Source of the DNA: DAOTTX01 sp034437515
GTDB taxonomy: Bacteria; Chloroflexota; Anaerolineae; Aggregatilineales; Phototrophicaceae
NCBI GenBank assembly: GCA_034437515.1
Contig: DAOTTX010000177.1
Coordinates: forward strand, 1-38,577
Direction of reading: 5' to 3'
Length of the DNA stretch: 38,577 nt
How positions within the stretch are numbered: the first letter of the stretch is position 1; each line of letters begins with the position of its first letter. A program made the position numbers and the translations under genes. A model generated the notes under the pieces. That model searched no databases, was not told the origin of the DNA, and saw nothing but the letters and a program-made list of their open reading frames with translations. Below are positions 23,018 through 30,969 of the stretch, piece after piece.

Positions 23018-23971
23018 ATGGCTGTAGAAACCGAAGCTGCTCGCGAAGATAGATTAGAAAACGCAGAGCCGATTGTTGAAGTAGAAAATCTCGTCAAGCA
23101 CTTCCCCATTACCTCCGGCATCATCATTCAACGGCAGGTAGGCGCGGTGAAAGCGGTCGATGGGGTGAGCTTTCAAATCAAACCGGGCGAAACGCTCGGC
23201 CTTGTCGGTGAATCCGGCAGTGGGAAAAGCACAACCGGACGGACGCTGCTGCAACTGTATCGCCCGACCGCCGGTTCGGTAAAGTTCATGGGGCAAGAAC
23301 TGACCACGATGAAGGGCGATGATCTGCGCCGGATGCGCCGCGAGATGCAGATCATCTTTCAGGACCCGTTCGCCTCACTCAACCCGCGTATGACCGTCGG
23401 CAACATCGTGAGCGAACCGCTGCAAATCCACAATATTTATTCTCGCAAAGAACGTCAGGAATACGTCGAAAGCCTGCTGGAGCGCGTCGGCCTGAACCCG
23501 TTCTACATCAACCGCTACCCGCACGAATTCTCCGGCGGTCAGCGGCAGCGGATCGGCATTGCGCGTGCGCTGGCGTTGAACCCCAAGTTCATCGTCGCCG
23601 ATGAGCCGATCTCCGCGCTGGACGTATCGATTCAGGCGCAGGTGGTCAATTTGATGCAGGACTTACAGCGCGAACTTGGCCTGACTTACCTGTTCATCGC
23701 GCATGACCTTTCGATGATCCGGCATATTTGTCGTCGCGTCGCGGTGATGTACAAAGGTAAGATCGTCGAGTTGGGTGATACGGACGATATTTACGAGCAC
23801 CCGGCACATCCTTATACGAAGGTGCTGCTCTCTGCCGTGCCGATCCCCGACCCCGCAATAGAAAAGGATCGCCAACGCCTGATGATGGATCCCAACTTCG
23901 ACTACGGCGAAGAAGACCCCACGATGAAGGAAATCTCACCGGGGCATTGGGTGTCCGCCAGCCGCGTGTAA
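23018..23971 (+). CDS. Oligopeptide/dipeptide ABC transporter ATPase (DppF/OppF)
   Basis: A 317-residue ATPase, partner of the preceding DppD-like protein in a heterodimeric importer motor. Walker A is GESGSGKS in LGLVGESGSGKSTTGR, the Q-loop is IFQDPFASLNPRM, the signature is FSGGQRQRIGIARAL, Walker B is FIVADEPISALD, and the H-loop is IAHDLSMIRH. The C-terminal extension contains HPYTKVLLSAVP. The ATG directly follows the upstream TAA with no gap, and AAAGAGG lies about 8 bases upstream. The operon ends here, so the membrane subunits must be encoded elsewhere. Confidence 0.92.
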   Translation: MAVETEAAREDRLENAEPIVEVENLVKHFPITSGIIIQRQVGAVKAVDGVSFQIKPGETLGLVGESGSGKSTTGRTLLQLYRPTAGSVKFMGQELTTMKGDDLRRMRREMQIIFQDPFASLNPRMTVGNIVSEPLQIHNIYSRKERQEYVESLLERVGLNPFYINRYPHEFSGGQRQRIGIARALALNPKFIVADEPISALDVSIQAQVVNLMQDLQRELGLTYLFIAHDLSMIRHICRRVAVMYKGKIVELGDTDDIYEHPAHPYTKVLLSAVPIPDPAIEKDRQRLMMDPNFDYGEEDPTMKEISPGHWVSASRV

Positions 23972-23994
23972 CCTTCATCCCTTCAGAACGTCCT

Positions 23995-24045
23995 CCCCTC
24001 TCCAATGTGTTGGAGAGGGGAAAACGAGCGCAGCGGGTAGGGGTG
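23995..24045. repeat. Palindromic intergenic repeat
   Basis: CCCCTCTCCAA (23995-24005) and TTGGAGAGGGG (24010-24020) form a perfect 11-bp hairpin with loop TGTG, followed by AAAACGAGCG and a GGGTAGGGGTGGGG tract. It resembles the widely scattered CCCTCTCC...GGAGAGGG repeats of many bacterial genomes and shares these words with the copies at 1-30 and 25171-25328. It lies between two converging genes but has no T-run on either strand. Confidence 0.65.
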
Positions 24046-24105
24046 GGGACATCAAAAATTGCGGCGATCTCTCCCCATTTAAACCCGAAACCTCACAAGC
24101 GCGTC

Positions 24106-25065
24106 CTACGTGACGATGCCTTTGGTCACACCCATGAACAGTGACTCGAGGTCTTTGATCTCCTCATTGAAGCCGTAGATCAAGAGTTCGGACTGCGCGA
24201 GCTTCTGGTTGATGGCGGCGACACCGTCGTCATCTCCGGCGTAGTCGATCTGCACGCGGGAGCGGTTGTTCTTCGGCGCGATGATCTCCACTTGCAGCAC
24301 ATCCGGCATAATGGCGACCAGCGACTTGACCTGTTCGGCGGCTTCCTGGTCGCGCACGGTGACCACGATCTCACGATGCGGCGTGAGCTGCGCCTTCATC
24401 TCGTCCATGCTGCCTTCCATCACCATCTGCCCGCCTTCGATGATGCCGACATGCGTACAGATATTTTCCACGTCGCTGAGGATGTGGGTGGAGAAGAAAA
24501 TCGTCTTGCCCATCTTCGCCAGCTCTACCATCAACTCACGGATTTCGATGCGGGCGCGGGGGTCAAGGCCGGAGGCCGGTTCGTCGAGAATGAGGATCTG
24601 CGGGTCGTGTGCCAGCGTCCGCGCCAGTGAGAGCCGCTGCTTCATCCCTCGGCTGAGCTTATCGACCATGTCCTCACGACGATGTGACAGATCGACGAGT
24701 TCGAGCAAGTCACCGATCAACTGCTTGCGCTCGGTTTCGGGGATGTCGTAACAGGCGGCGAAGAAGTCGAGATACTCCCACACACGCAGGTCGTCATACA
24801 CACCGAATTCGTCCGGCATGTAGCCGATGGCGCGGCGCACCGCCCGCCGGTCTTGCAGCACATTGTACCCGGCGACGTAAGCGTCACCGCTGGTGGGGCG
24901 CGTCAGCGTGGTGAGGATGCGCATGGTGGTGGTCTTACCGGCACCGTTCGGCCCGACGAAGCCGTAAATCGCCCCGGTCGGCACGCTGATATTAAGTCCC
25001 TGCACTGCCATAAACTTATTAAACGTCTTGACGAGGTCGTTTGTTTCGATAATCAAGTCAGTCAT
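24106..25065 (-). CDS. ABC-2-type transporter ATPase (CcmA/NatA-like)
   Basis: A 319-residue ATPase of the kind that works with ABC-2 export permeases. Walker A is GPNGAGKTTT, the Q-loop region is IGYMPDEFGVYDDL, the signature is LSRGMKQRL, Walker B is ILILDEPASGLD, and the H-loop is FFSTHILSDVE. The Ser-Arg-Gly signature is common in this subfamily. A C-terminal domain of about 90 residues follows (REIVVTVRDQEAAEQV). ATG 25065 is used here. GTG 25068, directly before it, has slightly better spacing to AGGA. No permease gene lies downstream. Upstream on the same strand, across the repeat element, is a large membrane protein. Confidence 0.88.
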   Translation of the reverse strand: MTDLIIETNDLVKTFNKFMAVQGLNISVPTGAIYGFVGPNGAGKTTTMRILTTLTRPTSGDAYVAGYNVLQDRRAVRRAIGYMPDEFGVYDDLRVWEYLDFFAACYDIPETERKQLIGDLLELVDLSHRREDMVDKLSRGMKQRLSLARTLAHDPQILILDEPASGLDPRARIEIRELMVELAKMGKTIFFSTHILSDVENICTHVGIIEGGQMVMEGSMDEMKAQLTPHREIVVTVRDQEAAEQVKSLVAIMPDVLQVEIIAPKNNRSRVQIDYAGDDDGVAAINQKLAQSELLIYGFNEEIKDLESLFMGVTKGIVT

Positions 25066-25170
25066 CACACATCTATCCTGGCTTTATGGTCATTATTTAT
25101 TATACCGTAATCCGATATTTTGTCCGTTTCCGGCTAAAAAACCGAGATGTATTTCAGTTTCGTGCGTTTT

Positions 25171-25328
25171 GCCCCCTCATCCTAAATCCTTCTCCCACAC
25201 GGGGGGGAAGGACTTGCGAAACCTACGGTTTCGGTTGCCGTAGGCAACATCTCTCCCTCTCCCCACTCTTGCAAAAGGCGTATGTGGGAGAGGGGGAAAA
25301 GCGACGCTAGTCGCAGGGGGTGAGGGGC
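25171..25328. repeat. Full-length palindromic intergenic element
   Basis: The element is bounded by imperfect inverted ends, GCCCCCTCATCC on the left and GGGGTGAGGGGC on the right. It contains three hairpins: CCTACGG/CCGTAGG (25222-25228/25238-25244), CCCTCTCCCCAC pairing with GTGGGAGAGGG (about 25255-25295), and GCGAC/GTCGC (25301-25305/25310-25314). It has no coding capacity. It fills most of the gap between the ABC ATPase and the 837-residue protein and ends near that gene's stop codon. It may be a non-autonomous mobile element. Confidence 0.7.
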
Positions 25329-25362
25329 AAGCACACGGTTTGCACTAGCTTGAAATACACGA

Positions 25363-27876
25363 CTAAAAACCGCCGGTCTGCTCCACGCCGATGTTGTCGA
25401 TGAAAATCTGCCCCTCGATGTTATCGGGGACGATGCGCATTTCGACCGCATTTAGGGGGCCGAGGTACGGTGCCGGGTTGTTCAAGACGAAACTCCGCTG
25501 AGAGCCAAGCTCGATGGACTCCCATTCACTGTCTTGCCAGTTCCACAGGTCGATGCTGTTTTCACCGAACGTCTGCCGCCCGAAATCCAGTTGGAGCGTC
25601 ATCGTATCCACACGGTCAAGGCGGGCGGAGGGCAGCGGCGTAAAGCGAAAAATCAGTTCGCTATCGCTGTAGAGATTGATGTTGTTGGGGCCGAGGTCGC
25701 CCACACCTTCCCGCGCCAGCGACACCCACGTAAACTGATCTTGGGTGACGGTCGTGGTGCGTGCGGGGTCAATTTCTACCGCCAGTTCCACGATGTACAG
25801 CGTCGTATCAACCACTTCGTAGCCCGCGCCATCAACGGTCTCTGCGGTCGGCGCACCTGCACCCCAACCGACCAGATAGACGTTATTGCCGCGTCCGGTC
25901 GTCGCGTACTGGTCAAGGATAAACGAGGTCAAAAAAGCCTGACGGCGGCGGCGTTCCTGCGTTTCCGCGTCATCGGTGAGCGAGATGCCGAAGCTGCCCT
26001 GTGTAAACGCATCCTCACCGAGAATGTCACGGGCGGTACGGGTCGCCTCATCGACATAGCTGGAAAGCCTTCCGGTGAAGCCGGTCGGCGAAGACCCAAT
26101 GTGCGGGTCATCATCGCCTGTGGAAAGCTCTAGCGATGTCGGCGGTGTGAATGTCTCCCCGGTGAGCGTAATATCTGCCAGCGTCACCAGATCGCCCGGT
26201 TCTAGCGGTGTGCCGAGTTCGTAGGCCACCCCCCGCGCCAGCATCACCGGTTGTTCTAACGTCACGTCACTGTCGTTGAAGACCGTACCCTGCAAGATCT
26301 GGTTACCGGTCTGCCGGTCGTAGCGCATCACCATACTGCCGCCGATGTCCGGCTTTTCGATCATGCCATCAGCGTTGAAGGCAGCGATGAAACTGGCATC
26401 TACCGGGAAATCGACCGCTTCAAAGGTCGCGTTCTGGCTGATCTCGACATTGGTATTGGTGCCGGTGAAGACACTATCGTTTAAATCACTGGTGATCGGG
26501 CGTAGCGTGCGGTCATCTTCCAGGGTCAGGGTGTAGTCACCCCGGCGGGGTGCAAGCAAGCCGATAAGTTGGTCAATTCGTGCCTGGTCGGATTCTTGCC
26601 AGGATTGTACCACACTAAGCCGGCTCAATGTGGCAGTGTTGCCGCGCAGTTCCGCTCCGAACGACCATGCAAGCACACTGAAAACGGCGATAAAGATGGG
26701 CGTGGAGATCCACGCGAGTTCGCGCCGATTGAAGCGACTCAGCAAGAAGTAATTCACCGGGCCGATCAGCACGATATACGCCCCCAAAAAGACGATCAAA
26801 CCCAGCGCGGCGGGCAGCAAGCTCACCCCCGGCAAAATTTCCACCGCCGTGACCGCCTCCGACCAATCGGAGAAGCCATCCGCCCAACTGGGCCGCGCTT
26901 CCGTCGAGGTGAGCAGCGTGAACCACAGATCGGTCAACCCCGACCATTCCCGCAGTGGTTGGCTGCTGAAATCCGCCGCGATGAAGTCAACCGTACCGTA
27001 ACCGTAGTCACGCCGGGCGACCAACGGCAGACCGTCACCAGTCTCCGCCAGTACGGTGGCATCCGCGGCGAGCTGCCCGGTGGCGATGGTCGTGCTGCTG
27101 TCCAGCGCGTCACTCAGCGGTAGCCCTGCCAACGTGCCCAATGGATTGAGGTTTTCGACCGACTGCGTGTCATCAGCGTTGAGCGGCAGCAGGTCGTCAA
27201 AACCCGCGCTGACCGCCTGATAGCTCAAGCCGCTGGTCAACACCAGATGCCCACCGCGCAGCACCCAATTACGGATCGCGTCACGTTGCGCCGGGGACAA
27301 ATCGGCGGTGTCGATGTCGGTGAACAGCATCGCATCGACCGGATCCAACGCGCTGACCACTTCGGGGATGTCCTCGATTTGCCAGTTGGCCTGGAAAGCC
27401 TCATACGCGGCGACCGACGCCCCGGAAACATCAACCGTGCCCGTCGCGGAGCCGCTCAACACGGCGTACAGCCGGTCACGCGGGAGCAAGCTACGCAGGT
27501 TGAACGACTGTGTCAGCGCGATGCCGCCCTCGTCGGTGATGAGTTCTACGCGCATGTTGTTGGCGTTGCTGCGGGCGCTAACGTAGAGCGTCAGGTTTTG
27601 CGTGCTGCCCCCGGCGATGTTGACCGGCGTGCTGTAGGCGTTCAGCAGCGACGTACCCGATGTCTCAGGACGGACGATCACCCGCCCGCTGATGTCCGGG
27701 CCTTGATTGTTGATTTCGATCTGCAAAGGAAACCATTGGTTCGGTCGGTAGCGTCCGTCATAACCGGCATCGACCGACATCGAGAGAATGTCGCTAATCT
27801 GTCCCTGTGCGCGGGTAGGCAGCACACCGAGCAGCATAATCACAAAGAGAATACCAATAAAGCGTAGTCTGGTCAT
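25363..27876 (-). CDS. Large exported membrane protein, likely ABC-associated
   Basis: An 837-residue protein. A signal peptide (to about TRAQGQ, residue 25) is followed by a beta-sandwich-like domain (SMSVDAGYDGRYRPNQWFP, about 30-130). Next comes an alpha/beta region about 130-330 that looks like a class-I amidotransferase-like or DUF4350-like fold without an evident catalytic triad (DAMLFTDIDTADLSP, LRGGHLVLTSGL, YGYGTVDFIAADF). Two membrane spans lie near 350-410 (LLPAALGLIVFLGAYIVLIG and STPIFIAVFSVLAWS), and a long extracellular C-terminal region follows. Similar proteins often sit beside ABC-2 transporter genes. Start is ATG 27876 or the adjacent TTG 27879, with AAGGTG about 13 bases upstream. 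No enzymatic role can be assigned. Confidence 0.65.
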   Translation of the reverse strand: MTRLRFIGILFVIMLLGVLPTRAQGQISDILSMSVDAGYDGRYRPNQWFPLQIEINNQGPDISGRVIVRPETSGTSLLNAYSTPVNIAGGSTQNLTLYVSARSNANNMRVELITDEGGIALTQSFNLRSLLPRDRLYAVLSGSATGTVDVSGASVAAYEAFQANWQIEDIPEVVSALDPVDAMLFTDIDTADLSPAQRDAIRNWVLRGGHLVLTSGLSYQAVSAGFDDLLPLNADDTQSVENLNPLGTLAGLPLSDALDSSTTIATGQLAADATVLAETGDGLPLVARRDYGYGTVDFIAADFSSQPLREWSGLTDLWFTLLTSTEARPSWADGFSDWSEAVTAVEILPGVSLLPAALGLIVFLGAYIVLIGPVNYFLLSRFNRRELAWISTPIFIAVFSVLAWSFGAELRGNTATLSRLSVVQSWQESDQARIDQLIGLLAPRRGDYTLTLEDDRTLRPITSDLNDSVFTGTNTNVEISQNATFEAVDFPVDASFIAAFNADGMIEKPDIGGSMVMRYDRQTGNQILQGTVFNDSDVTLEQPVMLARGVAYELGTPLEPGDLVTLADITLTGETFTPPTSLELSTGDDDPHIGSSPTGFTGRLSSYVDEATRTARDILGEDAFTQGSFGISLTDDAETQERRRRQAFLTSFILDQYATTGRGNNVYLVGWGAGAPTAETVDGAGYEVVDTTLYIVELAVEIDPARTTTVTQDQFTWVSLAREGVGDLGPNNINLYSDSELIFRFTPLPSARLDRVDTMTLQLDFGRQTFGENSIDLWNWQDSEWESIELGSQRSFVLNNPAPYLGPLNAVEMRIVPDNIEGQIFIDNIGVEQTGGF

Positions 27877-27988
27877 CAAGTCGTCTGCACCTTACGATCA
27901 ATCATTGACTATTGTAGCACGCGATGACGGATTTCTTCTGTACGGAATCTCATCGCTCCCGACCATCACCCGAAAAACAGCGCCGGAC

Positions 27989-28017
27989 TTGCTACATCTG
28001 CGGGGTGATAGCATAAT
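27989..28017 (+). promoter_or_regulatory. Promoter of the foldase/surface-protein operon
   Basis: TTGCTA (27989-27994) and CATAAT (28012-28017) are 17 bases apart. Transcription would begin near 28024, giving a 33-base leader to the GTG start at 28057 with a strong ribosome site in it. Confidence 0.6.
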
Positions 28018-28056
28018 ATCCACGACATGAACACGCATATAAAAGAGGGGTATTTC

Positions 28057-29040
28057 GTGAGTCGCATGATCAAACTCGCGTTTTTTATCAGTTTGGTAGC
28101 GGTGCTTGCCGCCTGTGGTGGTGAGAGCGACAGCGGCGAGAGCGCACCCATCGTACAGGCCGCAGACGCTACTAGCATCGTCACGGACGACATCCAACCG
28201 ACCGCCGCCGCCACCGAATCACCGACGGCGACCAGCACCACCACGACGACAGACGAAACCTTGCCGCGCAACGAAGCCGGTGAGCAACTCGTCGCCCGCG
28301 TCAACGGTGAGGGCATCACACTGGCGGAGTTCCAACGTGCTTTAGAACGCCAGCGTCCCCCCGATAGCACGACCATCAGCAATGACGTGCTGGGGCGGTT
28401 AGTGCTGGATACGATGATCCAGCAGCGGTTGATTAACCAGAACGCCAACAACATCGGCATCACCGTCACCACCGCCGAGATCGACACAGAGTACCAGCGC
28501 AGCCGCAGCGGTATGCCCGATGATGCTGAATGGCAAAATTGGCTGGAACAGAACAACTTCACCGAGGATGAGCTGCGGCAGTCTCTACGAGAATGGTTGC
28601 TCACCCAACGGATGCAAGAGCAGGTCGTGCAGGTGGCCTCTATCGAGGTCGATCAAGTACGGGCACGGCATATCGTGGTGGATACTGTCGAACAGGCCAA
28701 CACCGTGCTGGCACGTCTAAGCAACGGCGAGGACTTCGGCGCGTTGGCGGCGGAATATTCCAAAGACGTGACCACCCGCGACGACGGCGGCAACCTCGGT
28801 TGGTTCGGCGTCGATGATCTACTTGCGCCGGAACTGGCACAGCAGGCGTTTAACATGCAAATCGGAGAAGTCACCGGGCCGATTGAAACCATGCTCGGCT
28901 ATCATGTGGTGCAGGTGCTTGACAAGGGCAACCGTCAGGTCACCGCTGAAGACGGCTATGCCGATGCCGCCGCGCAGTTTGAGATCTGGCTGGCCGGGCA
29001 GATCGAAAATGCCGACGTGGAACGCTACGTCAATTTCTAA
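28057..29040 (+). CDS. PpiC-type peptidyl-prolyl isomerase lipoprotein (PrsA/SurA-like)
   Basis: A 327-residue exported foldase. The N-terminus is a lipoprotein signal with lipobox LAAC, lipidated Cys20. A Thr/Ser/Ala-rich linker (about 25-75) follows, then a SurA_N-like helical region (ARVNGEGITLAEFQRALERQ onward). The parvulin domain lies around residues 205-300: RARHIVVDT, EDFGALAAEYSKD, GGNLGWFG and GYHVVQVLDK. Such proteins isomerise proline bonds in proteins emerging outside the membrane. The GTG at 28057 is chosen because AGAGGGG lies 6-7 bases upstream. ATG 28027 and ATG 28066 lack this spacing. It starts a plus-strand operon with three surface or membrane genes, which are plausible clients. 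Confidence 0.87.
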   Translation: MSRMIKLAFFISLVAVLAACGGESDSGESAPIVQAADATSIVTDDIQPTAAATESPTATSTTTTTDETLPRNEAGEQLVARVNGEGITLAEFQRALERQRPPDSTTISNDVLGRLVLDTMIQQRLINQNANNIGITVTTAEIDTEYQRSRSGMPDDAEWQNWLEQNNFTEDELRQSLREWLLTQRMQEQVVQVASIEVDQVRARHIVVDTVEQANTVLARLSNGEDFGALAAEYSKDVTTRDDGGNLGWFGVDDLLAPELAQQAFNMQIGEVTGPIETMLGYHVVQVLDKGNRQVTAEDGYADAAAQFEIWLAGQIENADVERYVNF

Positions 29041-29108
29041 CAAGCAGGGGCGGCGTGTGCGGCGCTCCACAAACGAACCACAAATGAATAATGAGGAGGC
29101 ATAAGATT

Positions 29109-29216
29109 ATGCTCGGCAGCGGAAAAGATCGAATCTACAACCTTGTGAGCATTGTTTTCCTGGTGTTGACCGTCTTATGGGTGATTTTCGTCGCCATACA
29201 GATGGCGTCAGGCTAA
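29109..29216 (+). CDS. 35-residue single-span membrane protein
   Basis: A short gene with ATG at 29109 and TAA at 29214-29216, preceded by a strong AGGAGG about 9 bases upstream. The peptide begins MLGSGKDRIYNLVS and is one hydrophobic helix ending in QMASG. Its RIYNLVSIVFLVLTV segment matches RIYNIISLVFLVLTV at the start of the next protein (29226). It therefore looks like a free-standing copy of that membrane anchor, made by tandem duplication or by loss of the outer domain. It lies 68 bases after the foldase and 9 bases before the next gene. Function unknown, and it would be missed by length-limited gene calling. Confidence 0.7.
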   Translation: MLGSGKDRIYNLVSIVFLVLTVLWVIFVAIQMASG

Positions 29217-29225
29217 GACACCATT

Positions 29226-30017
29226 ATGGGTGAAAACAACGCACGGATCTACAACATCATCAGTCTGGTTTTTCTGGTGCTAACGGTCGGCTTGCTGATC
29301 TTCTTCACGATTCAGTTTGCCAGCCCCGCCCCGGAAGAGGACGAGAGCTTTTCCGCAGCGGATCTACCGACCACGATTCCGCCGACGGCGACGTTTACGC
29401 CGACCGTTACATCAACGGCGACCGTCCCGCCATCCTTTACGCCGACACCGTCCAACACACCGACGCCAACGTTAAGCGCCACCCCCACACCGACCACATC
29501 GCCCTCACCGACTATCACGGCGACCCTGGGGCCGACCGAAACACCATCCGTCACACCGACGCCGTCCGCTTCGGTGACGCCGCTGCCCTCACAAACCTCA
29601 GAGTTTCCCACCGAGACACGCACACCGACTCTCTCGCCGTTTTTCTTCGAGCTGCGTACACAACCGCAATTCGTCCAGAACCAGAACTCGGTCGGCTGCG
29701 CGTTCCAGGCAGTCGCGGGGACGGTGTTAGGACTCGATGGGCTGGAAACGACGCAGCAATTCCGTATACGGGTGATCGGCCCACAATTTGACCAGGTGCA
29801 GCAAACCGGCACCGCGTCGGCATACGGCGCGACGGCAGGCTTTGAGATCCCGGTCGCCCAGCAGATCATCGCCCAGGAGTATGTGGTACGGCTGGAGTCA
29901 CTGGCAGGCACACCGCTGACGGATAGTATCTCCGTGCAATTCCCCGGTGATTGTTTGCAGAACATCGCCATTCTGACATTTGTACAGACCCGCCAGCTAG
30001 GCGGCGGCGCAGGCTAA
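29226..30017 (+). CDS. Membrane-anchored surface protein with Thr/Pro stalk
   Basis: A 263-residue protein. One membrane span lies at residues 8-30. A Thr/Pro/Ser-rich stalk (about 45-138, many TPT repeats) is likely extended and possibly glycosylated. A globular C-terminal domain of about 115 residues follows, with Cys158 and Cys243 likely forming a disulfide. That domain matches the end of the next protein: C, then GTV-x-GL-G, an R-x-RV/RVSI strand, Y-V/D-V-x-L-x-S-x-AG-x-PL-x-D, C-x2-N-x-AI, FVQT. The topology is N-in, C-out. I do not recognise the domain; it may be an Ig-like beta sandwich. The gene starts 9 bases after the mini-protein gene. Confidence 0.72.
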   Translation: MGENNARIYNIISLVFLVLTVGLLIFFTIQFASPAPEEDESFSAADLPTTIPPTATFTPTVTSTATVPPSFTPTPSNTPTPTLSATPTPTTSPSPTITATLGPTETPSVTPTPSASVTPLPSQTSEFPTETRTPTLSPFFFELRTQPQFVQNQNSVGCAFQAVAGTVLGLDGLETTQQFRIRVIGPQFDQVQQTGTASAYGATAGFEIPVAQQIIAQEYVVRLESLAGTPLTDSISVQFPGDCLQNIAILTFVQTRQLGGGAG

Positions 30018-30020
30018 CCG

Positions 30021-30911
30021 ATGAGCGACCACCACGACGACCAGCCGGAAATCCGCCGGGTGAGCCAGGACGACCGCAAGACCCGGCTGGAAAGTGGGCC
30101 GCTGTTCCCCGACGATGACGGCCCACTCCCGGATGACGACACGATCCGCGATGAGGCGCTGCTGGACGACACCTTGCTGCCCGATACCAGTGCCATCGAG
30201 GAGAATACGCTGCGCCAAAAGCTGCCGGATACCGCCGAACGCTTCCCGCCGCTGACATATGACTCACCCGTGCAGCCGGAGCCAAGCCGTCAAGCAAAGG
30301 TCGCCAAGCCTCGCCGCAACCCCGGTGATTGGCGGCATAACGTGGTCGCGCTGCTGTTTTTGATCGCCACTGTCGCGCTCGCCGGTGTTTATACATGGCT
30401 GTGGCAGAACCCCTACAATCCTGATAATCCGCTGGCGCTGGCGACCGATTTCTACTTCGTCACCGAGACTCCCGCGCCGACTACCGCCGCCGTCGCCGAG
30501 GCGACCGAGGACGCGCTGGCGTTTATCCCCTCGGTGGGCGGCCTGCCCTTCGCCATCGCCGAACCGGGCGTGACCTACACCGCAAACAGCACCGATGACT
30601 GTGACTGGGCCAGCATCGGCGGCACGGTCACCGGCTTGCAGGGTGAACCGTTGGACGGCTACCGGGTGAGCATCACCGACGCCGACGACCCCGGCCGGCT
30701 GGACGTCGGTGTGTTCAGCGGTGCGGTGTTGAGCTTCGGCCCCGGCGGGTTTGAGTACATCCTCGGCAACGCCCCCCGCGCCGGTCGTTATGATGTGCAG
30801 TTGCTCAGCGCGGCGGGCGTGCCCCTCTCCGACGAGATCCGCATCACCACCCGTGCGACCTGTGAGGAAAATGTCGCCATTATCAACTTCGTGCAAACTG
30901 AGGCGATCTGA
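30021..30911 (+). CDS. Membrane protein with paralogous C-terminal domain and acidic cytosolic tail
   Basis: A 296-residue protein, 3 bases after the previous stop. Residues 1-100 are hydrophilic and very acidic (DDDGPLPDDD, DEALLDDTLLPD) and would be cytosolic. A membrane span lies at 107-128, followed by a short linker. The C-terminal domain (about 185-296, with Cys194 and Cys281) is homologous to that of the preceding protein: GTVTGLQGEP, YDVQLLSAAGVPLSDEI and ENVAIINFVQT. The two are tandem paralogues that differ in their anchoring: one has a long outer stalk, the other an inner acidic tail. This could allow the second to couple an outside event to a cytosolic partner, but that is inference. 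No known family is recognised. Confidence 0.72.
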   Translation: MSDHHDDQPEIRRVSQDDRKTRLESGPLFPDDDGPLPDDDTIRDEALLDDTLLPDTSAIEENTLRQKLPDTAERFPPLTYDSPVQPEPSRQAKVAKPRRNPGDWRHNVVALLFLIATVALAGVYTWLWQNPYNPDNPLALATDFYFVTETPAPTTAAVAEATEDALAFIPSVGGLPFAIAEPGVTYTANSTDDCDWASIGGTVTGLQGEPLDGYRVSITDADDPGRLDVGVFSGAVLSFGPGGFEYILGNAPRAGRYDVQLLSAAGVPLSDEIRITTRATCEENVAIINFVQTEAI

Positions 30912-30969
30912 ATGAGTCAGCGGCTTGGCGAGTGCGATACGTCACGCCACAACGGCGACAAAACAATCG

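Noticed and set aside
23995..24020. Bidirectional intrinsic terminator
   Set aside because: The 11-bp hairpin sits between convergent genes, but neither strand has a T-run after the stem. It matches the intergenic repeat family better.
24844..25110. Plus-strand open frames over the start of the ABC ATPase
   Set aside because: They are antisense to the Walker A region of a well-supported ATPase and run into the intergenic gap without any domain.
29391..29640. TPT-rich tract considered as a DNA tandem repeat or CRISPR-like array
   Set aside because: The repetition follows codon use for a Thr/Pro stalk, with irregular unit lengths and no spacers.
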